A stretch of 64,000 bases of DNA from Parasphingorhabdus marina DSM 22363 (GCF_900128895.1 NZ_FSQW01000002.1:1521201-1585200); one strand, 5' to 3'. Shown: positions 27,423 through 36,499, counted from the first letter of the stretch. Numbers and translations are program-made. Notes: generated from the letters alone by a model not told the origin.

Positions 27423-28802
27423 ATGAGGACCATTCCCTTGTGGAATAATCTGATATCGGGCTTGCACATAGTCGTGGTCAACTGGGTATTATGCTGTGCG
27501 GAACCAGTAGCGGCGCATAATTCCCCGGATGCTGAAGTGGCTGCTGACTCATTGGACCGTCAAACCGTGAATCTGTCTCCTGGTCAGCTGTTTGCCTTTG
27601 CTGAAGCTGCACGCATTCGGCAGGAATTTGATGCTGCCGAGAAAGCCTATCGCGCGCTTGCATCGAATCCGGATTTGGAAATACGCACAGAAGCTAGGTT
27701 TCGACTGGCCTTGATGCTTGCAGCACAATCTCGCGAAACCGCCGCAGCCGTTCTTCTTCGCCAGATACTGGATGAAAAACCTCATGCTGTTCGTGTCAGG
27801 TTGGAGCTGGCTAGTATCCTAATACGGCTGGGTGATTCGGCAGGTGCCGATCGGGAACTCCGTAAGGCCCAAGCAGATGGTTTGCCTGACAATATCGCGA
27901 GATTAGTCGATATTTATGCCACAGCTCTGCGATCGCTAAAGCCCTATGGCGCGTCGATAGAGATCGCGCTTGTCCCGGATACCAATATAAATCGAGCTAC
28001 GCGATCAAGCACATTGGATACGATAATCGCTCGGTTCGACCTGTCCGAAGATGCGCGAGCCAAATCGGGAATCGGTCTGTCAACCAGAGGTCAGGCATAT
28101 TTTCGCCTGCCCTTGTCCTCGCAATCGAACATTCTGTTCAGAGTATCTGGCGATGGTGATTTTTACCAACAAAGTCAGTTTAATGATATTTCGCTCGGCG
28201 TTCGAGTTGGACCGGAGATCCGATCCGGCAAAGATCAAATACGACCCAGCGTCGGTTTCAGCTATCGCTGGTTTGGTGGAGATCCCTTTGTGGATTCGGT
28301 CAGCGCAGCAATCAATTTTCGACATCCAATGGGTCCCAAAGCGCAGTCGAATCTTGATCTTTCGATCAGCATCAACAACAACAGAATCAATGATCTCCAA
28401 GACGGAGAAGTTTACGCCGCGTCCGTTTCGTACGAGCAATCACTGTCCGCCAAACTGGGAATCGGGTTTTCTGCTGGTGGTGTGCGCCAAAGTTTGCGTG
28501 ATCCTGGTTTCGCTTCGACTTCAGGTACAATAAATGCCTATGCCTATCGTGAAATCGGCAGAGCCACGGTCGTAGGATCTGTTGGATATAGCCGCCTGGA
28601 GGCGGACAGGAGGCTTTTCCTGTTCCCTCGTCGACGTGTTGATAACCAGTACAGTGCTTCGCTTAGTGGGTCGTTTCGGCATCTAACTTTTCGGGGGTTC
28701 GTACCGATAGTTCGTGTTTCATATGAACTCAATGAGTCTACAGTGGGAATCTATGACTTCGACAGGTTTGCTACTGAAATTGGATTCACGAGAGCCTTTT
28801 AA
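27423..28802 (+). CDS. Surface lipoprotein assembly modifier (Slam, DUF560 family)
   Basis: 459 residues from the ATG at 27423, which has AAGG at 27411-27414; a TTG at 27369 opens the same frame but is less convincing. A signal peptide (ending near AEPVAAH) precedes an N-terminal TPR region (about residues 50-165: AEAARIRQEFDAAEKAYRAL, RLGDSAGADRELRKA). The remaining 280 residues are alternating beta strands ending in Phe (EIGFTRAF), a typical outer-membrane barrel. TPR plus DUF560 barrel is the Slam architecture. Slams move specific lipoproteins such as TbpB across the outer membrane to the cell surface, and the TbpB-like gene immediately upstream is the obvious client. Both genes are less GC-rich than their surroundings, suggesting transfer. 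Confidence 0.82.
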   Translation: MRTIPLWNNLISGLHIVVVNWVLCCAEPVAAHNSPDAEVAADSLDRQTVNLSPGQLFAFAEAARIRQEFDAAEKAYRALASNPDLEIRTEARFRLALMLAAQSRETAAAVLLRQILDEKPHAVRVRLELASILIRLGDSAGADRELRKAQADGLPDNIARLVDIYATALRSLKPYGASIEIALVPDTNINRATRSSTLDTIIARFDLSEDARAKSGIGLSTRGQAYFRLPLSSQSNILFRVSGDGDFYQQSQFNDISLGVRVGPEIRSGKDQIRPSVGFSYRWFGGDPFVDSVSAAINFRHPMGPKAQSNLDLSISINNNRINDLQDGEVYAASVSYEQSLSAKLGIGFSAGGVRQSLRDPGFASTSGTINAYAYREIGRATVVGSVGYSRLEADRRLFLFPRRRVDNQYSASLSGSFRHLTFRGFVPIVRVSYELNESTVGIYDFDRFATEIGFTRAF

Positions 28803-28915
28803 TGGGGCCGGGCTGCAACTGCCAGTTTATGATCCAGTTGACTAAGGATCATCACACTTTCTAATGTGGTGAAGTTGCCTGATTCAAGCTGTGCCAACTT
28901 TGTCACTAGGTTATA

Positions 28916-28939
28916 GCCAGACAAGTCACCCTGTCTGGC
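28916..28939. terminator. Possible transcription terminator hairpin between Slam and rhlE
   Basis: Perfect 8-bp inverted repeat GCCAGACA (28916-28923) / TGTCTGGC (28932-28939) with an 8-nt loop, placed between the convergent 3' ends of the Slam gene and the helicase. There is no clear T-run on either side, so factor-independent termination is uncertain. Confidence 0.45.
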
Positions 28940-29006
28940 TTCCCCACAACAAACTGTCCGCCTTCGGCCCTCGCCGAGGAGACTCGTTCTTCTGTATCCT
29001 GTCCGC

Positions 29007-30353
29007 TCAGGCGTCGGCCTTGCGGGCCTGGCGGCGCTTGAAGGATTTGGCGGCGTTGTTCCAGTGCTTCGGTCCACCCTTCTTTTTCGCACCACCGCCG
29101 GGACGTCCCTTGCGGTTGCTGTGCTTGTTTTTCGGTGGGCCGCCTCGGGTCGGTTTGGCGCTATAGCGCTTGGGCTTCTGGCCATAGATGCGCGGTGCCA
29201 CTTCTTCGCGGGACGGCTCGTCATAGCCTTCGGGCAGCGGCACGATATCCGGTTTCACGCCGGTCAGCTTGACGATATCGCGCAGGAACTGCTTCTCGTC
29301 CGGTGCGACCATCGAGAAGGAGATGCCCGAAGCTCCCGCTCGCGCGGTGCGGCCGATGCGGTGGACATATTGCTCGGGCACATTGGGCATGTCGAAATTG
29401 ATCACATGGCTGACGCCGTCGACATCAATGCCGCGCGCGGCAATGTCGGTGGCGACCAGAATGTTGATCTTGCCCTTGCGAAAATCGCCCAGCGCCCGTT
29501 CGCGCTGCGGCTGGCTCTTGTTGCCATGAATGGCTGCGGCGTGAATGCCGACCGCATTGAGGTTTTTCACCACCTTGTCGGCGCCATGTTTGGTCTGGGT
29601 AAAGACCAGCATGTGGTCGGGATTCTCCTGGTTGACGAAATCCTTGAGCAGGCGCTGCTTGTCGGCTTGCTCGATATAGGTGACCTTCTGGTTCACCCGC
29701 TCGGCAGTGGTTGATTGCGGCGCGACCGAAACCTGCACCGGATTGGTCAGGAACTGGTCGGCCAGCTGCGAAATCGTTTTGGGCATGGTCGCCGAGAAAA
29801 ACAGGCTTTGCCGCTTGCGGGGGAGCAGCGGAACGATTTTCTTGAGCGGCACGATAAAGCCGAGATCGAGCATCTGGTCGGCTTCGTCGAGCACCAGAAT
29901 CTCGACCTTGCCGAGATCCAGACTGCGCTGGTCGTGCAGGTCGAGCAAACGCCCCGGTGTCGCCACCAGAACATCGACGCCGCGCTGCAGGATACGCTTT
30001 TGCCGGTTGATTGGCACACCGCCAAAGGCCGACGTGACATAGAGGCCGAGGCCTTTCGAATAGCCGATCATGCTGTCGGCAATCTGCCGCGCCAGCTCCC
30101 GGGTCGGGGCGAGCACCAGCATCCGGCATTCGTTGCGGCCGGGCTTGCGCCGGTTGTTCAGCAGATGATGGATGGAGGGCAGCGAGAAGGCCGCGGTCTT
30201 GCCGGTGCCGGTCTGGGCGATGCCGAGAATATCCTTGCCTTCCAGCGCCGGCGGGATCGCCTGCTGCTGGATCGGGGACGGGGTTGTGTAGCCATTTTCG
30301 GCGACGCGTTGCTTGATCGGTTTCGCCAGTGCGAAATCAGTAAATTGAGTCAA
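29007..30353 (-). CDS. rhlE: DEAD-box ATP-dependent RNA helicase, RhlE type
   Basis: 448 residues. Q motif (FTDFALAKPIKQRVAENGY...TPSPIQ), motif I AQTGTGKT, Ia PTRELARQ, motif II VLDEADQMLD, motif III FSATMP, motif V ATDIAARGID and motif VI HRIGRTARAG are all intact. A basic Gly/Lys/Arg-rich tail (about residues 385-448) is typical of RhlE and binds RNA. Such helicases unwind structured RNA in ribosome assembly and mRNA decay and are often cold induced. The ATG at 30353 is preceded on the minus strand by about 200 nt of hairpin-rich sequence. It converges with the Slam gene. Confidence 0.95.
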   Translation of the reverse strand: MTQFTDFALAKPIKQRVAENGYTTPSPIQQQAIPPALEGKDILGIAQTGTGKTAAFSLPSIHHLLNNRRKPGRNECRMLVLAPTRELARQIADSMIGYSKGLGLYVTSAFGGVPINRQKRILQRGVDVLVATPGRLLDLHDQRSLDLGKVEILVLDEADQMLDLGFIVPLKKIVPLLPRKRQSLFFSATMPKTISQLADQFLTNPVQVSVAPQSTTAERVNQKVTYIEQADKQRLLKDFVNQENPDHMLVFTQTKHGADKVVKNLNAVGIHAAAIHGNKSQPQRERALGDFRKGKINILVATDIAARGIDVDGVSHVINFDMPNVPEQYVHRIGRTARAGASGISFSMVAPDEKQFLRDIVKLTGVKPDIVPLPEGYDEPSREEVAPRIYGQKPKRYSAKPTRGGPPKNKHSNRKGRPGGGAKKKGGPKHWNNAAKSFKRRQARKADA

Positions 30354-30570
30354 AAATAATACCTTATATGTAAGCAGCCTTCATGCAGGCACATCCGCAG
30401 GGGATGCTGCAAAAAGGGCAAGTCGTTAAGACGACCCGCGTGATCAGGCTGCCGGAAAAAATGAAGCATGGGGCGATGCTACCGAAACAAACCGATCCTG
30501 TCGGCAGGTTTCTCACGCTGATGCATCGCAAGACGGCTCTCCGTCTTTGCTGCAATGCAACATAGAGAGA
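30354..30570 (-). promoter_or_regulatory. Hairpin-rich putative 5' leader of rhlE
   Basis: The region upstream of rhlE holds several short perfect stems: AAGACGG (30530-30536) / CCGTCTT (30541-30547), GTCGT / ACGAC around TAAG near 30422-30436, and CCTG / CAGG near 30497-30508. Structured leaders are common for cold-shock helicases; that this one is regulatory is inference, and no named RNA family is recognised. Confidence 0.3.
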
Positions 30571-30631
30571 AAGCTTGGAAAGTCAAGCATAGTGATTACA
30601 GTGGCAACCGGATTCCCACATAAACCCGGAT

Positions 30632-32431
30632 ATGCTCATGCTCAAAAAACTGCTCTGCCCGATGGCCGTTGTCGCCATGACCCTCACCCCCGCTCAGGCG
30701 CAGGAAACTGCCTCAGGCGCTTCCGAGCCGGTGCGCGAAATAGGTGCCGGTGGTCGTCCGGTTGGCGAGATCTGGTCGCGCAGCCCGGTCTATGGCGCCA
30801 ACGGCATGGCCGCGACCGCGCATCCGCTGGCCAGCCAGATCGCGATCGATATTCTCAAGAAAGGCGGCAATGCGGTCGATGCGGCGATTGCCGCCAATGC
30901 CGCGCTGGGGCTGATGGAACCCACAGGCAATGGCATAGGCGGCGATCTGTTCGCCATTATCTGGGATCCGAAAACGCAAAAGCTCCACGGTCTCAACGCT
31001 TCAGGCAAAAGCCCGATGGGCACGTCCTATGCAGAACTGCGCAAACAGCTGGGTGACCGGACATCGATCCCGCCGCTTGGCCCCTTGCCGGTGACAGTGC
31101 CCGGAACCGTGGATGGCTGGTTTGAGCTGCATGGCAAGTTCGGGAAGATGGCGATGGCTGACATTTTAACCCCGACCATCACCTATGCCCGCGAAGGTCA
31201 TCCGGTAGCGCCAGTGATCGCGCATTATTTTCAGCGCAACCTGAATGCGTTCGAACGGCGACGGGAAATGATCGTCGAGTTTGCCAATGCCCGGGCCACC
31301 TGGTTCGCCAATGGCGCACCGAAGACGGGCGAAATGTTCAAAAACCCCGATCTCGCCAACACGCTGAGCATGATTGCGTCTGGCGGACGGGATGCGTTTT
31401 ACAAGGGCGAGATTGCCCGCACCATGGACGCCTATTTCAAGCGGATTGGCGGCAATCTGCGCTATGCGGATTTCGCGGCACATAGCAGCCTGTGGGTCGA
31501 GCCCGGCTGCGTGCAGTATCGCAAAGGCTATGAACTGTGCGAACTGCCACCGAACAGCCAGGGTTTCGCCGCGCTGCAAATGGCGAATATTCTGAAGAAT
31601 ATCGATCTCGCCCAATATCCGCGCGGAAGCGCCACCGTGCTCCATTATATCACCGAAGCCAAGCGGCTGGCCTTTGAGGATGTCGCGCGCTTCTATGCCG
31701 ACCCCGAAATGTCACCCGCGCCGCTCGACTGGCTGCTCAGCGACACCTATGGCAAGGAGCGCTTCGCACTGATCAATCCGGACAAGGCGGCACCCGAATT
31801 TGGTCCGGGGGAACCAAAACTGGAAGGCGAAGGCGACACCACTTATCTGACCGTGGCCGACAAGGACGGGATGATGGTCTCGCTGATACAGTCCAATTAT
31901 CGCGGCATGGGCAGTGGTCTGGTCGCCGATGGCCTCGGCTTCATGTTCCAGGACCGCGGCGAGCTCTACTCGCTCGATCCCGACCATCCCAATGTCTATG
32001 CACCGGGCAAGCGCCCGTTCCAGACAATCATCCCCGCCTTCATGAAAAAGGACGGCAAGCCCTATATGTCCTTCGGCCTGATGGGTGGCGGGATGCAGCC
32101 ACAGGGCCATGTCCAGGTGATGATCAACATCGTCGACTATGGCATGAACCTGCAGGAAGCCGGCGATGCCGCGCGGATCAATCATGATGGCGGACGGCAA
32201 CCGACCAATGATATGGCAGGCACCGGCGCCGACCTCCTCGGCACGCTCAATGTCGAACCGGGGATCTCCGACCAGGCTGTCGCGCAGCTCAAGGCCATGG
32301 GCCACAATGTGCGCCGCGTGTCGAACGGCATCATGTTTGGCGGCTATCAGGCGATTGTAAGGGATTCCGAAACCGGCGTCTATCACGGGGCTACCGAGAT
32401 GCGGAAAGACGGTCAGGCGATTGGCTACTAG
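30632..32431 (+). CDS. ggt: Gamma-glutamyltransferase
   Basis: 599 residues with a signal peptide (MLMLKKLLCPMAVVAMTLTPAQA), so periplasmic. The large-subunit blocks MAATAHPLASQIAIDILKKGG, GNAVDAAIAANAALGLMEP and GIGGDLFAIIW are clear. The autocleavage site is GEGDTTYLTVAD, with catalytic Thr at about residue 403, then the small subunit with SNYRGMGSGLV and GLMGGGMQPQGHVQ. It hydrolyses glutathione or transfers its gamma-glutamyl group. A second ATG at 30638 is equally possible. Two DsbA-fold genes follow within 25 bp and may be co-transcribed. Confidence 0.94.
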   Translation: MLMLKKLLCPMAVVAMTLTPAQAQETASGASEPVREIGAGGRPVGEIWSRSPVYGANGMAATAHPLASQIAIDILKKGGNAVDAAIAANAALGLMEPTGNGIGGDLFAIIWDPKTQKLHGLNASGKSPMGTSYAELRKQLGDRTSIPPLGPLPVTVPGTVDGWFELHGKFGKMAMADILTPTITYAREGHPVAPVIAHYFQRNLNAFERRREMIVEFANARATWFANGAPKTGEMFKNPDLANTLSMIASGGRDAFYKGEIARTMDAYFKRIGGNLRYADFAAHSSLWVEPGCVQYRKGYELCELPPNSQGFAALQMANILKNIDLAQYPRGSATVLHYITEAKRLAFEDVARFYADPEMSPAPLDWLLSDTYGKERFALINPDKAAPEFGPGEPKLEGEGDTTYLTVADKDGMMVSLIQSNYRGMGSGLVADGLGFMFQDRGELYSLDPDHPNVYAPGKRPFQTIIPAFMKKDGKPYMSFGLMGGGMQPQGHVQVMINIVDYGMNLQEAGDAARINHDGGRQPTNDMAGTGADLLGTLNVEPGISDQAVAQLKAMGHNVRRVSNGIMFGGYQAIVRDSETGVYHGATEMRKDGQAIGY

Positions 32432-32455
32432 ACGGCTATCGCGAGGGAGAGTTTC

Positions 32456-33136
32456 GTGAAACCGCTCGAAAGCGATGCCCCGCTGATCGTCTATGTCGAC
32501 GTCAAAAGCCCCTATGCCTTTGTCGCCATTCGGCCGATCCTGGCGCTCGAGAAAGAGCTGGGCCTGACTTTTGACTGGCGCCCGCTGACACTCGATATCC
32601 CAAGTTATCTGGGCTCGGCCGAAAAGAAAAAAGGCAAGGTCGTGGCTTCCGAAGGGCGCAGCCAGAAAACATGGAACGCGATCCGTTATTCCTATCGCGA
32701 CGCCCGGCGCTATGCCGAACGGCAGGGACTGGTGCTCAAGGGCACCGAGAAGATCTGGGATTCCAGCATCGCCAATATCGGGATCATGTGGGTTACGCAA
32801 ACCGCGCGCAATCGCCTCGAAAACTATCTCGAAGCTGTCTACACGCCGTTCTGGCGGCGCGAACTGGACATTGAGGATGTTTCGGTCGTGGAGAGTTGTC
32901 TGGAGACAGCCGGGGTGGCGAGCGATGGCTTTGCCGAATATGCATTGGGCGGAGGCCGGGCGGCGCATGACGCGCTGCAGGCCCAGTTCCATCCGGCGGG
33001 CATTTATGGCGTGCCAACCTTTGTGATCGATGGCGAAATCCTGTTCGGCCGCGAGCATATTCCCTGGATCCGCTGGAAACTGTCCGGGTCTGCCGGGAAT
33101 GCGCCGGACATCGCATATGAGATCACGCCATGCTGA
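32456..33136 (+). CDS. DsbA-family / 2-hydroxychromene-2-carboxylate isomerase-like protein
   Basis: 226 residues, thioredoxin fold with helical insertion. The N-terminal strand ends VYVDVKSPYAFVAIRP: a Ser-Pro-Tyr replaces CxxC, as in kappa-class GST/HCCA isomerases, which use glutathione. The C-terminal block GVPTFVIDGEILFGREHIPWI (cis-Pro and FGREH) is the family hallmark. The start is a GTG at 32456 with GAGGGAGA upstream. It lies 24 bp after ggt and overlaps its paralogue by 7 bp. A glutathione-dependent isomerase or oxidoreductase role is likely; the substrate is unknown. Confidence 0.82.
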   Translation: MKPLESDAPLIVYVDVKSPYAFVAIRPILALEKELGLTFDWRPLTLDIPSYLGSAEKKKGKVVASEGRSQKTWNAIRYSYRDARRYAERQGLVLKGTEKIWDSSIANIGIMWVTQTARNRLENYLEAVYTPFWRRELDIEDVSVVESCLETAGVASDGFAEYALGGGRAAHDALQAQFHPAGIYGVPTFVIDGEILFGREHIPWIRWKLSGSAGNAPDIAYEITPC

Positions 33137-33705
33137 CGGTCCATGTCGATTTCAAGTCTCCTGCAGCCTGGCTGGCCATCGGTCCCACTCAGGCCTTGGC
33201 GGACAGGCATGATGCTCCCATTGACTGGCGCGCCTTCCCGGTATTTGAGCGACCGATTCCCGATCTGCCGGAAAAGGCCAGCATTGGCGAAACCCACCGC
33301 AAGGTCCGCGCGGAATCACGGCGACGTATCTTCAGCAAATATGCAGCGCTGCAGAGGCTGGAGCTGCAGTTCCCGGACGAGCCAAAAGGCACGGAACTCG
33401 CGCTGGGAGCACTGGAACTGATCTCCGGTGATCGCACGGCCTACGTCGAGGCTGCATTCACCGCTTACTGGCAAGACCGGGCGGATCTCGACGACCCGGC
33501 AACTGTCACGTCTTTGATCGCACAGTCGGTTGCCGAGCCTTTTGCTGCCGATCCCGGACAGTGCGCCATGGCTTTGGCCACTGCAACAGAAGCTGCGGAA
33601 GCGCTGGGCGTGGTGGATGCCCCCGCCTATTGCATTGCCGATCAGCTCTTCATCGGCCGGGAACATCTCCCGTGGATTGGGGAATTGCTGGCAAGCGAGG
33701 GTTAG
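33130..33705 (+). CDS. Second DsbA-family / HCCA isomerase-like protein
   Basis: 191 residues, paralogous to its upstream neighbour: the N-terminus VHVDFKSPAAWLAIGPTQAL and the C-terminus DAPAYCIADQLFIGREHLPWI align with VYVDVKSPYAFVAIRPILAL and GVPTFVIDGEILFGREHIPWI. The active-site tripeptide is SPA, so no redox CxxC is present. It is shorter in the helical insertion. The ATG at 33130 overlaps the upstream gene by 7 bp, indicating coupling; the two may act as a heterodimer, which is inference. Confidence 0.78.
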   Translation: MLTVHVDFKSPAAWLAIGPTQALADRHDAPIDWRAFPVFERPIPDLPEKASIGETHRKVRAESRRRIFSKYAALQRLELQFPDEPKGTELALGALELISGDRTAYVEAAFTAYWQDRADLDDPATVTSLIAQSVAEPFAADPGQCAMALATATEAAEALGVVDAPAYCIADQLFIGREHLPWIGELLASEG

Positions 33706-33801
33706 ACGCGGCCACTTTTTCTGCGACCCGGACCCGCCATTGGGCCCTGTCTTCATCGTTGCCGCTCCATATGCTATGCCCGGCGATGGAGGCAAGGCGG
33801 G

Positions 33802-34626
33802 ATGGCAGAAATAATCTACAGGGGGAACGGCAATTTCGGGTCATTCTCGATATTACAACTGAATTCCGACCTTGTTCCGCATGCCCATCCCGAAGGCCAG
33901 ATCGTTTTCGCGCTCGACAGCCATATTGACGACATCATCTTCGTCAATGACGAACCCGTCACTCTCGATTCCCGTACGGCTGTTTTCGCCAATCCCATGG
34001 AAAAGCATTCCCACACGCTTCGTTCGGACGAAGGGGACTATCTTGTCCTGTATTTTGAAAGAGCCTGGCTGATCGACATGTTTGGAGATCGCCCAAGAAA
34101 TCAGTCCTTCATGGAAAACCGGATCGACATCAGTGAAGCGCTGGCTGAACTGATTACCTGCTTTCGAGCGGCTGCCACAAACCGGGCAGCGCCAGAGGAA
34201 ACCGATCTCTGGGTCGAAAAAATCGCCGTCGAACTCAGGCAATTTGCCGTACCCGCAGATCAAAATCGGGGAAGCTCCAATGCGCCTCTGGCGATTGACA
34301 AGGTGGAGCAAGCCATGGCCTGCATGACCCACAATCTTCTGATCCACCGGGATATCAATCTGATTGCTCGCGAAATTGGCGTTTCCAGACCACAATTGTT
34401 CAAACTGTTCCGGACCCATTTGAAAACGACACCCAATATTTCTTGGAACGCCTTGCGCATGGACTATGCAAAAGAGCGGTTGCTGGCATCCGATATCAGC
34501 GTTGAAACTCTCGCAGGTGAAATCGGATTCTCTGAAGCCGCGAACTTTTCCCGCTTCTTCAAACATCATGCGGGTTTCAACCCCAGCCAGTTCAGATTGG
34601 CAAAGGACAGGGATTTGGTGTCCTGA
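33802..34626 (+). CDS. AraC-family transcriptional regulator
   Basis: 274 residues. N-terminal cupin-like sensing domain (VPHAHPEGQIVFAL, ANPMEKHSHTL) and a C-terminal double helix-turn-helix (about residues 170-270): INLIAREIGVSRPQLFKLFRTHL and SVETLAGEIGFSEAANFSRFFKHHAGFNPSQFR. AAGGCGGG just before the ATG is a plausible ribosome site. It follows the ggt/DsbA-fold genes by 96 bp and may control them; no operator is evident. Ligand unknown. Confidence 0.9.
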   Translation: MAEIIYRGNGNFGSFSILQLNSDLVPHAHPEGQIVFALDSHIDDIIFVNDEPVTLDSRTAVFANPMEKHSHTLRSDEGDYLVLYFERAWLIDMFGDRPRNQSFMENRIDISEALAELITCFRAAATNRAAPEETDLWVEKIAVELRQFAVPADQNRGSSNAPLAIDKVEQAMACMTHNLLIHRDINLIAREIGVSRPQLFKLFRTHLKTTPNISWNALRMDYAKERLLASDISVETLAGEIGFSEAANFSRFFKHHAGFNPSQFRLAKDRDLVS

Positions 34627-34642
34627 TGGGAAGACGATTAGA

Positions 34643-34810
34643 ATGAGCGGAAAGACGGTCTTGATGGAGAACCTGAAACGCATTCTGGCGGAGCTCGACC
34701 GGCATGATCAGAAAATGGCGGCTATTCGGGTCGCAGAAGCCATAGCCCTTCTGGAAGATCTGCCTGACGCTGCGACAAAAGGGCAAGAGAAAGACGATTC
34801 GCCATCCTGA
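34643..34810 (+). CDS. Small hypothetical protein, 55 aa
   Basis: A short frame 16 bp after the AraC-family gene, starting MSGKTVLMENLKRILAEL. It predicts one amphipathic helical region with heptad-like leucines (ILAELDRHDQKMAAIRVAEAIALLEDL) and an acidic tail. Spacing and helical composition suggest a real small gene, possibly starting at the second ATG (34664). No family recognised and coding status is unproven. Confidence 0.45.
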   Translation: MSGKTVLMENLKRILAELDRHDQKMAAIRVAEAIALLEDLPDAATKGQEKDDSPS

Positions 34811-34941
34811 ATTCAGCCCGGACCGAGCGGATGCCATGTTCATCTGCGCTGCTCAATTAACTGCAAATTTAGACTCAATGATATGGCCGGTCATGATTGG
34901 CCCCGAATATACGCGCCCCGTAATCGAGGGCCACTATTTCC

Positions 34942-35337
34942 ATGCCAGACAAAATGTTTGAATTTGACGCGGCGATCCCCGACCAGGACGAGGCGGCGAC
35001 ACGGCGACTGAAGCTGGCGAAGCTTATCTGGACCAGCAATCGCAAGCGGCGGGAAATGATCCCCGGTTTCGATTGGGGAGAGATGCCGTGGGACATTCTA
35101 TTGGCGGCCTATATCCTGGGTGCTGCCGAGCAAGATGATTGGGAAAGTGCCGGTATCGTCAGCGATCAATGGCCTTCCGATGTGGCCCGTCGCTATCTGG
35201 ATATCCTGTCCGACAAAGGCCTGATCGAGAAGAATGCGTCAAATCCCGGCGCGGAACCACAATTGCCCCGGCTCACCGAGAAAGGCGAGGCGGCGATTGC
35301 GAACTGGCTGGATGAATGCGCGAAAGGCGTCTTCTAG
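34942..35337 (+). CDS. Hypothetical protein with winged-helix-like C-terminus, 131 aa
   Basis: I do not recognise a named family. The central and C-terminal portion (PWDILLAAYILG, ARRYLDILSDKGLIEK, LPRLTEKGEAAIANWLDEC) has the helix-recognition-helix-wing layout of MarR-like DNA-binding domains, so it may be a small regulator. The N-terminus is charged. It ends 1 bp before the convergent acyl-CoA dehydrogenase gene's stop. Start at ATG 34942 has no strong ribosome site. Confidence 0.65.
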   Translation: MPDKMFEFDAAIPDQDEAATRRLKLAKLIWTSNRKRREMIPGFDWGEMPWDILLAAYILGAAEQDDWESAGIVSDQWPSDVARRYLDILSDKGLIEKNASNPGAEPQLPRLTEKGEAAIANWLDECAKGVF

Positions 35338-35338
35338 T

Positions 35339-36499
35339 TCAATAGGATCGCGGCAGATCCAGAACATGTTCCGCCAGATAGGACAGGATCAGATTGGTCG
35401 AGATCGGCGCGATCTGATACAGCCGGGTTTCGCGCCACTTCCGCTCAATGTCATAATCCTCGGCAAAGGCAAAACCGCCATGGGTCTGCATGCAGGCCTC
35501 ACCGGCAGCCCATGACGCCTCTGATGCCAGCATCTTGGCCATGTTCGCTTCCGCCGCCATGGGTTCCCCGGCATCGAACAGCGCCGCGGCCTTGCGGACC
35601 ATCAGGTCTGCCGCCTCGGTCTGGGCGAAGCTGCGCGCAATAGGAAATTGCACGCCCTGGTTCTGCCCGATCGGGCGATCAAACACTTCGCGCTCGCTGG
35701 CATAACCGGCGGCCTTGTCGGTGAACCAGCGCGCATCACCGATACATTCCGCCGCGATCAGCACGCGCTCGGAATTCATTCCGTTGAGAATATAGCGCAG
35801 CCCTTTGCCTTCTTCACCGATCAGGTTCTGCGCCGGAACGCGCAGATCATCGAAATAGACCTCGGTCGTCGAATGGTTGATCATCGTGCGGATCGGCTTG
35901 ATGGTAAGACCGTTCCCCACGGCTTCCCGCATGTCGACGATGAAAACGGACAGGCCTTCGGTCCGTTTCTGCACCTGGTCCTGCGGCGTCGTGCGGGTCA
36001 GCAGGATCATCAGATCGCTATGCTCGGCCCGGCTGGTCCAGACCTTCTGGCCGTTGATCACATAGTCATCGCCATCCCGCACGGCGGTGGTCTTGAGACC
36101 CAGCGTATTGGTTCCGCTGCCCGGCTCGGTCACGCCAAAGGCCTGCAGGCGCAGCTCTCCGGTCGCGATTTTCGGAAGATATTGCTGTTTCTGGTCCGCA
36201 TTGCCGTCGCGCAGGATCGTGCCCATTGTGTACATCTGCGCATGACAGGCCGCGGCATTGCAGCCAGACTTGTGGATCTCCTCGAGTATCGCAACCGCTT
36301 CGGTCAGGCCGAGGCCACTGCCGCCATATTCCTCTGGAATCAGGGCGGCGAGAAATCCGGCTTCGGTGAGGGCTGCAACAAATTCACCGGGATAGCCGCG
36401 CTCCCGATCCTTGTCGCGCCAGTAGCTACCGGGAAAATCTCCGCACAGTGCGCGCACGGCCTCGCGCATCTGCAAAATGTCATCGGTATCAGTGAGCAT
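35339..36499 (-). CDS. Acyl-CoA dehydrogenase
   Basis: 386 residues, FAD-dependent ACAD family. Motifs include LIPEEYGGSGLGLTEAVAI, LQAFGVTEPGSGTNTLGLKTTA (flavin-binding), VINGQKVWTSRAEHSDLMILL and the C-terminal THGGFAFAEDYDIERKWRETRL, which occupies the usual QxxGGxGY..E.pver..RD position. It oxidises acyl-CoA to enoyl-CoA; the substrate is not evident. It is the last gene of a minus-strand operon after S-formylglutathione hydrolase (14-bp gap), an unusual companion for formaldehyde detoxification. Confidence 0.9.
   Translation of the reverse strand: MLTDTDDILQMREAVRALCGDFPGSYWRDKDRERGYPGEFVAALTEAGFLAALIPEEYGGSGLGLTEAVAILEEIHKSGCNAAACHAQMYTMGTILRDGNADQKQQYLPKIATGELRLQAFGVTEPGSGTNTLGLKTTAVRDGDDYVINGQKVWTSRAEHSDLMILLTRTTPQDQVQKRTEGLSVFIVDMREAVGNGLTIKPIRTMINHSTTEVYFDDLRVPAQNLIGEEGKGLRYILNGMNSERVLIAAECIGDARWFTDKAAGYASEREVFDRPIGQNQGVQFPIARSFAQTEAADLMVRKAAALFDAGEPMAAEANMAKMLASEASWAAGEACMQTHGGFAFAEDYDIERKWRETRLYQIAPISTNLILSYLAEHVLDLPRSY

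Noticed and set aside
28799..29224. Minus-strand frame of 141 codons overlapping the rhlE 3' end
   Set aside because: Out-of-frame reading of the basic helicase tail; no independent evidence.
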